Shown: positions 45,767 to 57,286 of the stretch, piece after piece
Layout: each line of letters begins with the position of its first letter
How positions within the stretch are numbered: position 1 is the first letter of the stretch
Position numbers and translations under genes: made by a program
Notes under the pieces: generated by a model
Told to the model about the DNA's origin: nothing
What the model saw: only the letters and a program-made list of their open reading frames with translations
Databases searched by the model: none
Assembly: GCF_020497125.1 (NCBI RefSeq)
Contig: NC_059075.1
Coordinates: 38,476,003 to 38,540,002, forward strand
Direction of reading: 5' to 3'
Length of the DNA: 64,000 nucleotides
Source of the DNA: Mauremys mutica
Lineage: Eukaryota; Chordata; Testudines; Geoemydidae

Positions 45767-46519
45767 GTAAGCAGATCTGCGGATCTCTAGGAAGCTGCCA
45801 TTTTGTCATGAAGAATTTTTTTTATAAATTACGGTACTGATCGCATATGACTCCAGTTAAGATCCATCATATTTTTGCAGCTAGGAAGGAGCTCTGTTGG
45901 AGATGTTGAGGGGAAAAATGAACATACTTGCACATGTGGTGGTTATGTCCAGGAATTAGACAGTTTGGAGAGGAAATTATTGAAGAGTTTCACTTCATGA
46001 CAAAATGGCAGCTTCCTAGAGATCCGCAGATCTGCTTACTCTACAGAACCCTGATGTTAAGATGAAAACAATCAAATTTAAAAATAAAAGGCTTCCCCCT
46101 CCTTGCAAATTAATATTGATTAATCAATGATTCTTTACAACTTCCCCCCAAAACTAAATCTCTTCAATAATTTCCTCTCCAAACTGTCTAATTCCTGGAC
46201 ATAACCACCACATGTGCAAGTATGTTCATTTTTCCCCTCAACATCTCCAACAGAGCTCCTTCCTAGCTGCAAAAATATGATGGATCTTAACTGGAGTCAT
46301 ATGCGATCAGTACCGTAATTTATAAAAAAAATTCTTTATGAGCTACACAAAGGCAGCTGTATCTAAATACCCCTAACTAATTTTGTTTTTCCCCCATGAA
46401 AGAAATTTGGGGGGAAGTTGTAAAGAATCATTGATTAATCAATATTAATTTGCAAGGAGGGGGAAGCCTTTTATTTTTAAATTTGATTGTTTTCATCTTA
46501 ACATCAGGGTTCTGTAGAG
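45767..46519. repeat. Perfect multi-arm inverted L1 fragment
   Basis: Three pairs of arms, each identical by eye on opposite strands: A 45767-45813 with 45993-46039 (47 bp); B 45811-45987 with 46160-46336 (177 bp); C 46039-46152 with 46406-46519 (114 bp). The B arm encodes LINE-1 ORF2 C-terminal motifs: CWRC and HMWWLCPGIRQF, the Cys/His-rich end of L1 reverse transcriptase. The order is A-B forward, A reversed, C-B reversed, a 69-bp unique spacer, then C forward. The pieces form nested hairpins. Confidence 0.85.
45805..45990 (+). pseudogene. L1 ORF2 C-terminal fragment
   Basis: In the forward arm the + strand reads SHMTPVKIHHIFAARKELCW then RC, stop, and HMWWLCPG. The L1 C-terminal Cys-His motif is recognisable but stops interrupt it. 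This is the only L1-like coding sequence in the window. Confidence 0.7.
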
Positions 46520-46689
46520 AGCCTCTTACACCTTAATCACCAGCAAGGCAATAGGGGTCCTATATTTCTAGCCCTTACTGTTTTGAATGTCTATTAGTGA
46601 TACTCTTATTTACACGATCAGACTAGGTTTCTTTTTTTAGCTACTCTCTCCCCTTATAAAAACAGTTAGACCTTTTTATGTGTTTCCAG

Positions 46690-46803
46690 GATTCTCATCG
46701 TCAGAGGGAGATAATTGAAGAGAGATACACTAAATACAAGGAAATTGTGGGCTCTCTACAGCAGCAGCTGGAGGATTCAAAGCGCAGAATCAGAAACTTC
46801 AAA
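46690..46803 (+). CDS. CEP128: CEP128 coding exon, rapidly evolving C-terminal region
   Basis: The 114-nt exon (38 codons, phase 0) starts DSHRQREIIEERYTKYK and ends RRIRNFK. The acceptor is TGTTTCCAG and the donor GTATGT. The human exon has exactly the same length, starts DSC, has RYSKY at the matching place and ends KSFK, so length, ends and a central motif agree although overall identity is low. The product is charged and glutamine-rich, predicted helical. The open frame runs on into the intron past the donor, which is not significant. It lies only about 170 bases downstream of the inverted L1 structure ending at 46519. Confidence 0.88.
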
Positions 46804-47235
46804 GTATGTCTGTCTCCTTTCTCTTGTGTTGTTCCCCCTTGTATTCAGTCACTAGCAGATGTGCATTTTATGGAGATTAGCTCAAGTTGCAGGCATTGAC
46901 TAAAATCCTATATGAGCAATGTTTCTGCTTCGCTTATCAGGCCTTGCCTGCCAAGTGTGCAGCCAAATGGGCCCCAGCTCTGTCAGCATTTATTCCCTAG
47001 AAACACCCCATTGCACTTTTTCTATTTGCTTTCCTTCTGGTCCTCTAACTTAAAAGGTATATTTACAGACCTAATTTTCCCCAATTCCCCAAGTGAAAAG
47101 TACCCTGGTCCCCTCTCTCAGCTACCAACCTTATCTACTTCTAGCAAAGTGCTCATTCATCATGTCACTTCTCATTGGTTACACTGTTAATAGCAGCTTC
47201 CTTTAACTGGAAATTGAGGATTTCTTGGGGCACAG
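46804..47235. other. Intron, nothing recognised
   Basis: No repeat boundary that I can support. Confidence 0.4.
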
Positions 47236-47880
47236 GGTGGCAGGGCAGCTTCCTGCGCCAGTCAAGAAGGAGTTAAAGAGCTCATGAATCTTTTAAGGAT
47301 GGGTCCTTAAAAGAGAGGGGGATCCAGGCTCATGCTGGGTAGCAGCTGGTAAAAAAACTGCACTAGAGCACAGAGCTCCCTGGTCCCAGGCAACAGGCTG
47401 TCTACTGAGAAAAATGCTTGAGAGCACCAGCCACACTGAGCTCTCTGATGAAAAAGAGGGACCAGCTTTTCCTTACTTTTCTTTGTGAAGCCCTGGGATT
47501 CAGCTGGGGTTGTTTGGACATGCAAGGGATAAGGAGCCCAGATCTTCCTCCCAAGGACTATTGGCCTTTACCCTGCATGAGGCTGCAAGGACCTGGACCA
47601 TTTGTGAGCCATGGACATCTTTGACTTTTCCTTTTGGACTATTTTAGCCCCAACCAGAAGAGAGCAGACTCCCTCAGAGTTATGTAGCCCAAGTACATAA
47701 CCCAGACTACAGTCATGCTGCCCTCCAAAGAAGGATATCCAAGACCAGAGAGGGGCACCCCACCCTTAACCCAGCAGGCCATCAGAGAGATACAACTTAT
47801 CACACACACAGAAAAGGCAACAGATGATGGCAAAGACCAAAATAAAACAAAAGGTCCTTACCAATATTCTCACAAAACAA
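47236..47880 (+). repeat. Possible LTR-retrotransposon fragment
   Basis: Begins TGGGGCACAGGGTGGCAGGG and continues with purine-rich and pyrimidine-rich tracts such as CTTTTCCTTTTGGACTATTT, resembling turtle Gypsy LTRs. No ends, TATA box or internal coding region was identified. Confidence 0.3.
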
Positions 47881-48876
47881 CAGAGACAAAGTGAAACTCG
47901 CTTTCTTTCAACTATTTTGCAGGCCAGTGGTCAAACTCTAGTCAAGTTGCCCATGCTTCTCTTGACCTGCTGCACACAAACAGGGAAGAATTGGTCGGGG
48001 AAGTAGACGTGGGTGGCAACCTGGGCAGCAGTGACCGTGAGATGGTCGAGTTCAGGATCCTGACAAAAGGAAGAAAGGAGAGCAGCAGAATACGAACCCT
48101 GGACTTCAGAAAAGCAGACTTTGACTCCCTCAGAGGACTGATGGGTAGGATCCCCTGGGAGGCTAATATGAGGGGGAAAGGAGTCCAGGATAGCTGATTG
48201 TATTTTTTAAGGGCGCAGGAACAAACCATCCCAATGTGTAGAAAGAATAGTAAATATGGCAGGTGACCAGCTTGGGTTAACAGAGAAATCTTTGGTGAGC
48301 TTAAACACAAAAAGGAGGCTTACAAGAAGTGGAATTGGACAGATGACTAGGGAGGAGTATAAAAACATTGCTCGAGCATGCAGGGGTGTAATCGCAAAGG
48401 CCAAAGCACAGTTAGAGTTGCAGCTAGCAAGGGATGTGAAAGGTAACAAGAAGGGTTTCAACAGGTAAGTTAGCAACAAGAAGGTGGTCTGGGAAAGTGT
48501 GTGACCCTTACTGAATGGGGGAGGCAACGTAGTAACAGATGATGTGTAAAAAGATTAAGTACTCAATTTTTTTTTGCTTCGGTCTTCACAGACAAGGTCG
48601 GCTCCCAGACTGCTGCACTGGGTAGCACAGTATGGGGAGAAGGTGAGCAGCCCTCAGTGGTGAAAGAACAGTTTAAGGACTATTTAGTAAAGTTGGACAT
48701 GCATAAGTCCCTGGGGCCGGGTGCAATGCATCCAAGGGTGCTGAGGGAGTTGGCTGATGTGATTGCAGAGCCATTGGCCATTACCTTTGAAAACTTGTGG
48801 TGATTGAGGGAGGTCCCAGATGATTGGAAAAGGGCAATTATAGTGACAATTTTTTAAAAAAGGGAAGAAGGAGATT

Positions 48877-49374
48877 TTGGGGGACTACAGACCAGTCATC
48901 CTCACCTTAGTCCCCAGAAAAATGATGCAGCAGGTCCTCAAGGAATCCATTTTGAAGCAGTTGGAGGAGAGGAAGGTGATCAGGAACAGTCAACATGGAT
49001 TCACCAAGGGCAAGTCATGCCTGACCAAGCTGATTTCATTCTATGATGAGATAACTGGCTCTGTGGATAGGGAGAAAGTGGTGGACATGATATATCTTGG
49101 CTTTAGCAAAGCTTTTGATACGGTCTCCCACAGTATTCTTGCCAGCAAGTTAAAAAAGTATGGATTGGATGAATGGACTATAAGGTGGATGCAAAGCTGG
49201 CTAGATCGTCGGACTCAACAGGTAGTGATCAACGGTTCGATGTCTAATTGGCAGCCAGTATCAAGCGGAGTGCCCCAGGGGTTGGTCCTGGGGCTGGTTT
49301 TTTTCAACTTCTTCACTAATGATCTGGATGATGGGATGGACTGCACCCTCAGCAAATTTGCGGATCATACTTAA
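48877..49374 (+). pseudogene. CR1 RT fingers/palm, catalytic site changed
   Basis: 165 codons with [23 protein letters not shown] and [12 protein letters not shown] boxes. The catalytic box reads KFADHT followed by a stop, so the second aspartate of the usual FADD is His. Cannot be active. Confidence 0.85.
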
Positions 49375-49383
49375 CTGGGGGTA

Positions 49384-49734
49384 GTGGTAGATACGCTGGA
49401 GGGTAGGGATAGGGTCCAGAGTGACCTAGACAAATTGAGGGATTGGGCTAAAAGAAATCTGATGAGGTTCAACAAGGGCAAGTGCAGCGTCCTGCACTTA
49501 GGACAGAAGAATCCCATGCACTGCTACAGGCTGGGGACCGACTGGCTAAGCAGCAGTTCTGCAGAAAAGGACCTGGGGATTACAGTGGACGAGAAGCTGG
49601 ATATGAGTCAACAGTGTGCCCTTTTTGCCACAAAGGCTAACGGCATATTGGGCTGCATTAGTAGGAGAGTTGCCAGCAGATTGAGGAAAGTGATTGTTCC
49701 CCTCTATTTGGCACTGGTGAGGCCACATCTGTAG
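49384..49734 (+). pseudogene. CR1 RT thumb and C-terminal region
   Basis: 116 codons: LDKLRDWAKRNLMRFNKGKC, KNPMHCYRLG, ITVDEKLDMSQQC and YLALVRPHL, the usual CR1 order after the palm. Ends at a stop before the final region, which continues in another frame to about 49860. Confidence 0.8.
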
Positions 49735-50239
49735 TATTGCATCCAGTTTTGGGCCGCCCACTACAGAAAGGATGTGGACAATTTGGAGAGAGTCCATCGG
49801 AGGGCAACGAAAATGATTAGGGTGCTGGGGCACATGACTTCTGAGGAGAGGCTGAGGCAACTGAGCTTATTTAGTCTGTAAAAGAGAAGAGTGAGGCGGG
49901 ATTTGATAGCAACCTTCAACTACCTGAAGGGGGGTTCCAAAGAGGATGGAGCTAGGCTGTTCTCAGTGGTGGCAGATGACAGAACAGGAGCAGTGATCTC
50001 AAGTTGCAGTGGGGAAGGTCTAGGTTGGATATTGGGAAAAACTACGTCAGGAGGGTGGTGAAGCTCTGCAATGGGTTACCTAGGGAGGCGGTGGAATCTC
50101 CATGCTTAGAGGTTTTTAAGGCCCAGCTTGACAAAGCCCCGGCTGGGATGATTTAGTTAGTGTTGGTCCTGCTTTGAGCAAGGGATTGGACTAGATGAGT
50201 TCCTAAGGTCTCTTCCAACCCTGATATTCTATGAAGACT

Positions 50240-53200
50240 CCAAGCTATGTTCAATGATTTAGTTGTATTTGGGGGGCTTTGTTTTGTTTTGGGGTAGTAT
50301 GTAATGTCTACTGATTCTGAGCTCATAAGCGTGGAATTATTGATCTATTTCCTCTAGCAGAGAAATAAGAGAGGTGTTCTGGGCATTGACTAGCAGCTGA
50401 CGGTGTTGCTATAGTAAAAAGCCCATGACTTCTCTGACATGTCCAAGCTATACTTCTACAGGGAAGGACTAACAGGAAGTGTGCAAGGCAGCATCCATTT
50501 CAATTCAAGTGCTGGAGTTAACCTTCAACTTCCCCCACTTCTCATGTCCCTCCGCAGCAGTTACCATGAGCAATTACCAGATTTGGAAACCTGTTGAAAT
50601 GCTGGCTGGCAGCAAGGGCTGCATCAGCTGAGAGTGTAATGCAATATTGCACTAAGCTGATCGAGCTCACTGTGCTGGCTTGATCTGAATTTATATTAAG
50701 AACCCAATACTTGGCTTATTCCAAAATAATAATTTCCCCTTTCTTTAGACAACAGGAAACATTTCATGGCTTCCCTTTAGTCAGGCCTAATTTGTTTTTT
50801 GCACAATATACAGTCTTCTTTGCTGTCACAGCTGTTGCAAATAGAACGGAATGTTCAAAAGCAGGTAACAGAAGGGTGCTAATCTGATTTCAGTGATCAG
50901 CCTGGCTTAGTTCAAGAAATCCCTCTTTATTGCTTACATTTCTTACCCTGCACTGAATTGTCTTATCTGCCTCAAATCCACTATTGTTTTGCTTCTTTGT
51001 TATTGTTACAATTTATCATTAGCTATTCTATCACTCAGCCTTATGGAAGAGAGCGAGATCTAGAGAGATCAAAGTTCCTGCTTGCTAACTGTTTCAATTC
51101 ACACTTTATATACAGTGCAGTTCTCTCACTGTAATAAAGTAGCCAAGTATTTGGTAAGTGATAAGGAAGTGTATGTTAAAAGGGAGTTTTTATAAAGAGC
51201 TTCTGTGGTGTGCAGTGGCCTCATATCAACCTTTTTACATACAGCTTCTTGCCTGAGTCAGCCTCCCTCCTCCTGTATGACCTTTAAGCCCTTCCTCACC
51301 GAATGTGCTTCTTTCAGCTTGCTTTCTGACATTAATCTCAGAGAAGGCACTATTTGGTCTCACTTTTGGACCTGATTATTTTATTTTAAGCAACAAAAAT
51401 AAAAACAAACACAAACCAGAAGGTGCATGGTCACTCTTTGTAGATTGCTATCCCAAGATCAATTTTGCCCCATCCCTTTGTTTTCAGTTGGCTCCTCTCC
51501 TTCTCACCTCCCTCCCATACTCTGTAATTTCATCTATTGAATTTAGGCTCATGACAGGCTGTAAAAAGCCCGGTTGCTTAGAAGATCAGAACAAGTTATA
51601 AGTGCTATCTGGACAGATAAAAATGTCAGATTTCCTGCAATGGGGAAGGTGGGGAGTGGGCTGAGTAACAATAAGCATAGTACTGAGCTGACAGTCGGGG
51701 CCTGAAAGATAGTGAAGAAAAGAGAACTGAGGGTAGGGGAAGGAAGAGGAGGAAGGGCAGAACACAGTAATAGAACTGATAATAAAACAGTATGTAGAAT
51801 AACAAAATGAAGTAAGAGAGAGAAAATTCACAGTGATGGGCACTCTGCTACATAGAACTGAACATTTTAAGAAAAGTTCCCTGCCCTGAACAGCTTACAG
51901 CCTAAATATGCAAACAAACAGCTTACAAGCTAAATATGCAAATAACGATAACAAAAAGCAAAACCATGAAGGGTGTGGGAAAAGGGTGTAAGAGAGAAGC
52001 TGCCAACTCTGAAAATGGAGAGGCTTGTTGCAATGCAGAGATTGCAGGTGAAGTATTCGCCCCAAGTACTGCTTGTTAATAGGTCTGTTTTAAGATCGGA
52101 TATTTGGAGGGAGTGAAAATGAAGGAAGAACAGCTTTACAGTTCCATATTCAGGAAAAAATCCTGAAATTTGTTTTTCCTTTTAAAGGTTATTACTGCAG
52201 GATGTATATTCTAGGTACCAAGTCCTTCATTGACACACAAGGGGATTAATGTGTGTAATTCCCATTAGTATTAATAGGAGCAAATCCCCTGTACATTAAT
52301 GGGACAAAAGCTCCCTTTTAGTCTCTAAATTAATGCTGGGGGGGAAAAGGGGGGCGGTTTCCAAAGTGTAATACTACCAAGAATGATAAATTGTAGGATG
52401 CTTTTAAGAAAATCCCCTGATGCTTTTTGTGAGGAAATTGAGTAGCAAAGTGTAGTACTCCATGAACCAGTACATATGAGTGTTATCATCCCTTCTCATC
52501 TGAAGAAATAAAGTAATTTAGAAACTAAGCCAACCTGTTAATCTTGTTTTGGAGAGCAATATATCTAAAGACCCCTTGCTTCAATGCTAAAACACATTTC
52601 CAGATATTTTTGGTTAAATTGCATTGTTTAAATGTTCTGCTCTAGCCTCTAGACCAAGTGCCTCCTCTCAACAAAGTAATATGCTGTATGCACATATCCA
52701 GATGCTTTTTACTGTATAAATAAGAACAGCATATATGGGATTTTACTTTATTTTAAAATTGGGAGGAAAAATGGAAAAGAAATTTCAGGTTTTCATAGGT
52801 GAAATATCAAGCCTGTATTTAAAACTTTTGGATTTAATTAATGGGAGGAGAAAATGGATTTGAGTTTTGCAGTTACTTAGATTTCTTGTTGGAAAAAGTT
52901 GATGTGGATCAGTGTTCAGTTGTGTCATCAATGCATGCATGCTCTGTCCTTCTGTTTCGTTCTGGGGTCTAGACGTGATTATACAGGAAAGGAAACATGC
53001 CACATTTATGCAGCTTGTTATAGTGGCAAGAAACATCCAAGCTCCCTGGGCAAGCAGGGAAAGTAGCTTCTTTCTCGGAGTTCTGTATGTTGACAAGAGC
53101 TAGAAATTTGGGACAAAATCAGATGTAAACCTAACTACAAGATTTATGTTCTGGGGATTGGAATCAGAGTTTATCAGTTTCATGCTAAAAAATACCATCT

Positions 53201-53307
53201 CTGTGTATAACTAAATTGGAGGCTGTTTTTAATCTCAGTAAATAAGGAGATATATAACTTATGTAATTCACATTTTTCACAGAAAACATGTTCATTGCCT
53301 TTCTTAG
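50240..53307. other. Intron between CR1 and CEP128 exon
   Basis: A short tandem duplication at 51889-51946 (AACAGCTTACA..CTAAATATGCAAA twice). 52869-52980 resembles 23263-23366. Nothing else recognised. Confidence 0.45.
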
Positions 53308-53416
53308 GATGAGAAAATGGATGCTGATGTTTCCGACATACAAGTGGCAGCTCTCTCCTCCAACTGGCAGACTAAAACCAGCTTTATGTCCAGCTCACTG
53401 CTTTCAGATTCAGGCT
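53308..53416 (+). CDS. CEP128: CEP128 coding exon, serine-rich C-terminal region
   Basis: The 109-nt exon opens in phase 0 with DEKMDADVSDIQ, contains ALSSNWQTKTSFMSSS, and ends one base into a codon, so the next exon should begin in phase 1. The acceptor is CTTTCTTAG and the donor GTAAGT. The human counterpart has the same layout: a serine-rich stretch with a single tryptophan (SSSWQ) at the matching position. I could not recognise the remaining tail exon or exons, stop codon or 3' UTR in the 10.6 kb that follows; they may be too diverged to see or lie beyond the window. Likely phosphorylated because of the serine clusters, but that is inference. Confidence 0.83.
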
Positions 53417-54174
53417 GTAAGTATTGTTATTTAATAGGAAAACTCCACAACACAATTGGGTATCCTCTGCTTTTAAAACTATTTTAGTGGAATGACAAAG
53501 ACCCCACTGAAATCATCATAGGATTCTTGCTCGCTTTCAGCTTCAGGCACTGAATTTATTGCTTTACCTCGTTAGTGCTATGTCACACTGGGATTTTTTC
53601 CATTTGGAAATACTGTAATATGAATCCTGGCAGTGGTAACCTTAGATTTAAAAGACATTGGATTTTCAGGTCACATGCAGATACCCAACCAAAGCACCCC
53701 CTACAAATTCCTATTAATGATTCTGTCTGACATTCGTGCCAGTGGAGTTTAACAGCAGAAGCAGAATTCCCTGTCCATTACCTCCTTTTTGGAAAGTTGC
53801 TGTTTGGTTGCAACTTCCAGCCCATGAGTTTATGCGTAACAGGTCACAAGAGGCTGCGGCGGTCTCTCAAAGAGGTAGTATTGTGATGAATGGGAGACTC
53901 TGAAGGGATGATGAGCTCCAACTCTAATGAAGTTGATTCTTTTCTGAACACTACTAAACCATCTCTGCCACAGCTGACTTACAAAAATACCTCTGAAGAG
54001 ATGTTTTGGTCTCTGGAACATGCCAGTTTGCAACAGGTATCAGATTTTTTTTTTTAATCCTGGAGAATGATACCCCTACAATTTTGTCACACACACCCCC
54101 AAATAATTTCAACATATACAGGTTGAATGCTGTACTATACATTTGAAGCATTGTACTCTGTATTTTTCTGAAAC
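53417..54174. other. Intron after the last recognised CEP128 exon
   Basis: No exon or repeat that I can support. Confidence 0.4.
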
Positions 54175-54575
54175 AGTGTCACAGTTCAGTGCTACCTGCG
54201 CCTTTCATCCCTCTTTGGTCTCTCTGAGTGCCCCCATACAGGTGACAGGCCTTGAGTCCTCACCTCCTCAGTGTGGAATCCTGTGGTTCTGTCACTCTTA
54301 AACTGTCTCACAGGGGTGCGGACTCTGTGTACCAACTATGATTGCTCAGCAGACCCAATGGATTTGGCTACCTTGGTTCTTCCCTTCTGAGCCATGACCA
54401 ATGGAAAATAGTTACCCAGAACAACCTTTTCAAAACCAAGCATTGTTTAATCACAACAGTAGATACACAGCATGTCATGACAAAAGGTTTTGAAACACAA
54501 TAAGAGGTCTACACATATATCTGTTTTGCCTATAGGCTTAGGTAGGCAAGCTTATCCCAAATGTAAATCGTGTAA
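54175..54575. repeat. Possible LTR fragment
   Basis: GTGTCACAGTTCAGTGCTAC and the later TTTTGAAACACAATAAGAGG suggest a retroviral LTR fragment, but no ends or orientation could be fixed. Confidence 0.3.
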
Positions 54576-54579
54576 ATGG

Positions 54580-54741
54580 TGAATTCTCTAACTTGAAGTC
54601 TTTAAACCATGATTGGAGGACTTCAGTAACTCAGCCAGAGGTCTATTACAGAAGTGGGTGGATGAGGTTCTGTGGACTGCAATGTGCAGGAGGTTAGACT
54701 AGATGATCACAATGGTCCTTTCTGACCTTAAAGTCTATGAG
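54580..54741 (+). mobile_element. CR1 LINE 3' end
   Basis: Contains GTGCAGGAGGTTAGACTAGA and TTCTGACCTTAAAGTCTATG, matching the CR1 3' UTR and the copy nested at 1457-1588. 5'-truncated. Confidence 0.8.
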
Positions 54742-56530
54742 GTAAAATTTAAAAAGTAAATGATCCCAATATTATCTTTTAAATACCAGCAAGTGGAGCT
54801 ATCTGAAGCTATTGTTCTCTTTCCTGCACGTGTGCAAATAACTGCTGCCTGAATTAACCTCTTGCAATCCTATAGCAAAAAACGCACAGTACCAATCAAC
54901 CACAATATTTAATATTCATATAATATTACCGGCATCCCCATGTCCTTCACACAGAGTAAAGATATTCTCTATGAGTGGCATTTATAGGAGTTTATTACCC
55001 AAGTAATTTTTACCTACTTCAGCAGTTGTGGTTCTGAGAAACAATTTTGGAAAGTAAACAAATAGATTTGCCAACCCCTTATTCTTCCTCTCTGACCCTA
55101 GACAGGGCTTCTTGCAGACTAATATAAATACAATGTTTTGGTTGGAACCCTTTGTTAAAATATTAGAAGACCGAAGATTGCCAGACCCTGAGTGAGGATT
55201 ACAGGCAGGCAAAAAATGATGAGGGGATGGGAAACAATTTTATATTCCATCCCTCTGTGTGTGGGGTGGCGGTAAGATAGATATATAGAAAGGGAACTGG
55301 ATTGCATTCGTTTATGTTACCTGACAAGGGGCCTTGCAAAACTATGGGCCATCTCTGATCCTGTAAGGTGGTAATTAGTGCTTCCATAGCAAACTTCATT
55401 TTTATAGCACTTCACAAACGATATTGATTGCATAGTGTATGGGATTATCATCGTCGTTTCATCATACTTCTTCTGTTACAGTCCTTGGTTATGAATCTTT
55501 GACAGTCACCTCTTAATTTAGTATCAATCAGATGAAACACTATAACATACTTCTGTGAAACTGTACAGAAAATCTACCAATTTATTCTGCCTTGGTCTGC
55601 TGCTTCAGCACATCTGAGCTCTTATATCTACACAGCACAAGGAATCTCACCACAGGATCAGAGGAGATACTCTTTTTTTTTAGGTGGAAGTCCTGACACA
55701 GTCTGTCTTGCAGTGCAATCTAGTAACTATCTCTGACATTCTATCAACTATCTCCAAGTTGTAACTGAAATCAGTATATTTGAAAATGTAGAAAAAAATC
55801 CAAAAATATTTATAATAAATTTAAATTAGTATTCTATTATTGTTTAAGAGGGCAATTAAAGCTGTGATTAATCAAAACTATTTTTAATCTACTTAATTTG
55901 TTTTGCATTAATCACTTGAGTTAACTGTGGTTAATTGACAGCCCTACTTTGTGGTGATGGAGGTAAATACAAATGTGGAGTCTGTGTTTGTATATTATTA
56001 CATCTCTCCTTGATTAAATATGATTTTCTTCCAAATAAGAACTGGAAACACAATTAGCAACTATAATTTTTATAACATTCATGGATTTCTGTACGGGAAG
56101 TAGCAGTGGTCTACCTGAATCATACCTGAAAGGGGGCCATATCGAAATATCACAACCGCATGAGGCAAAGAGCAAAAATTGAATGGGTCCTTGAAATGGA
56201 ATTCTTCTTCAACCATTAGAGAAGTGGTTCCACCAGGGTAGAGCAAAATGATAGGGTAACCTGGGGTAAGCTTGAATGGCCACTCCCCACAATGTACCTG
56301 TTCTTTGGCTGAACAGTGGAATTCATTTTCTAGAGCTAATCAGAAACCTTTCAGCAGAACTAAACTCTCTGGAGGGGAAAAAAAAAAAAAGCGGTGCTTG
56401 ATAAGAGCATTGATCCCACTGTAATCATTATGGTACATCTGCATTCAACATCATATGGGGAAAGTTCCTTTCTAAGAATATAAACGTGGCTGAACGATTG
56501 CTGCTTACTGAGTTTTTCTTAACTTTTATA
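54742..56530. other. Intron; one hAT-like MITE end
   Basis: 55830-55946 (TGATTAATCAAAAC... to TTAATTGACAGCCCTAC) is the end of a widespread MITE with ATTAATC repeats and the AGGGCTGTCAATTAA-type terminus. Its other end is not seen. Otherwise nothing recognised. Confidence 0.45.
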
Positions 56531-56534
56531 ATTG

Positions 56535-57214
56535 GTTGGGGCGGCGTTTCCCATATGGTCATTTTGACTAACCCATCCTCATAGGTCTGGTGGCAATCCT
56601 CTCATGAACCTGTCCAGCACTATGATTTCTATCATCTTCTCCATGCTGTGGATCTCTGGGCACAGCCACTTCCACCTTAGATGGATCAGGTCGAATAATT
56701 GTGACCTCAGCATCTGGTTGCTGTCCTGGTACCTCCACTCATAGAACCTCTGGGCCCTTATAGCTGTCATCACCCCAGATCTCACCAGGATCTCTGCCTT
56801 CAGCTGGGGGTAATCTGTGGCTGCTTCTGCTGCTATGTCATAGTAGGCCTTCTGGGCTTTCCCACACAGGAAAGGGGCAAGGATGCTGGCCCACCGGTCT
56901 TGGGGTCAGGCCTCATGTAGGGCCGTTCTCTCAAAGGCCTTCACATCATCTTCCACCGTCATCTTTTGCAGGTAACTCCTGGCCCTTAGGGGTCGTGTCT
57001 CATTAAGGCCATTAATCAGAGTGGTCAGGGCCTTCAGCTGGCTCATGACCTCCTGCAGGGTGGCTCGATCCTGGGCTGCCTGGCTTAGCAGCAGCTGATT
57101 CGTTTCCTGTTGAAGTCGTACCGACTCCTGTTGGGTGGTCAATTGGGCCCTGGTAACCTCTTGTTATGCTCTGTGGCCTGCACCAGTGCCCTCACTACAT
57201 TGTCCATTTTGCGG
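56535..57214 (-). pseudogene. Gypsy gag remnant with SCAN-like capsid
   Basis: Minus-strand frames (57142-56906 and 56785-56579, plus the short start near 57205). They encode a coiled N-terminal stretch (QESVRLQQETNQLLL), then [37 protein letters not shown], and [10 protein letters not shown] with WKWLCPEIH and [12 protein letters not shown]. The last block aligns with the SCAN domain, known to derive from the capsid of Gmr1-like Gypsy elements. Two frame breaks. Gag ends near 56535 and no pol follows. The LTR lies directly upstream in sense orientation. Confidence 0.75.
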
Positions 57215-57266
57215 TGGGGTGAGGGGTGATTTACCTTGCCCTGGGATGGTTCTCAGTGCCAATGCA

Positions 57267-57284
57267 ATGCCACTTCTGACACCA
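57267..57284 (-). promoter_or_regulatory. Primer-binding site
   Basis: On the minus strand TGGTGTCAGAAGTGGCAT starts two bases after the LTR end, the expected position and opening TGG of a tRNA primer site. Confidence 0.7.
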
Positions 57285-57286
57285 CG

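Larger units (their letters stand above)
47880..50240 (+). mobile_element. CR1 LINE, + strand, with EN and RT remnants
   Basis: Carries an endonuclease-domain end (48001-48060: [18 protein letters not shown]), a pre-RT block (48256-48468: [16 protein letters not shown]), RT (48877-49374 and 49384-49734) and the CR1 3' UTR, ending at TTCTATGA (about 50237). Frames change between blocks. 5'-truncated. The closest in-window relative is the antisense copy at 8645-15500. Confidence 0.85.
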
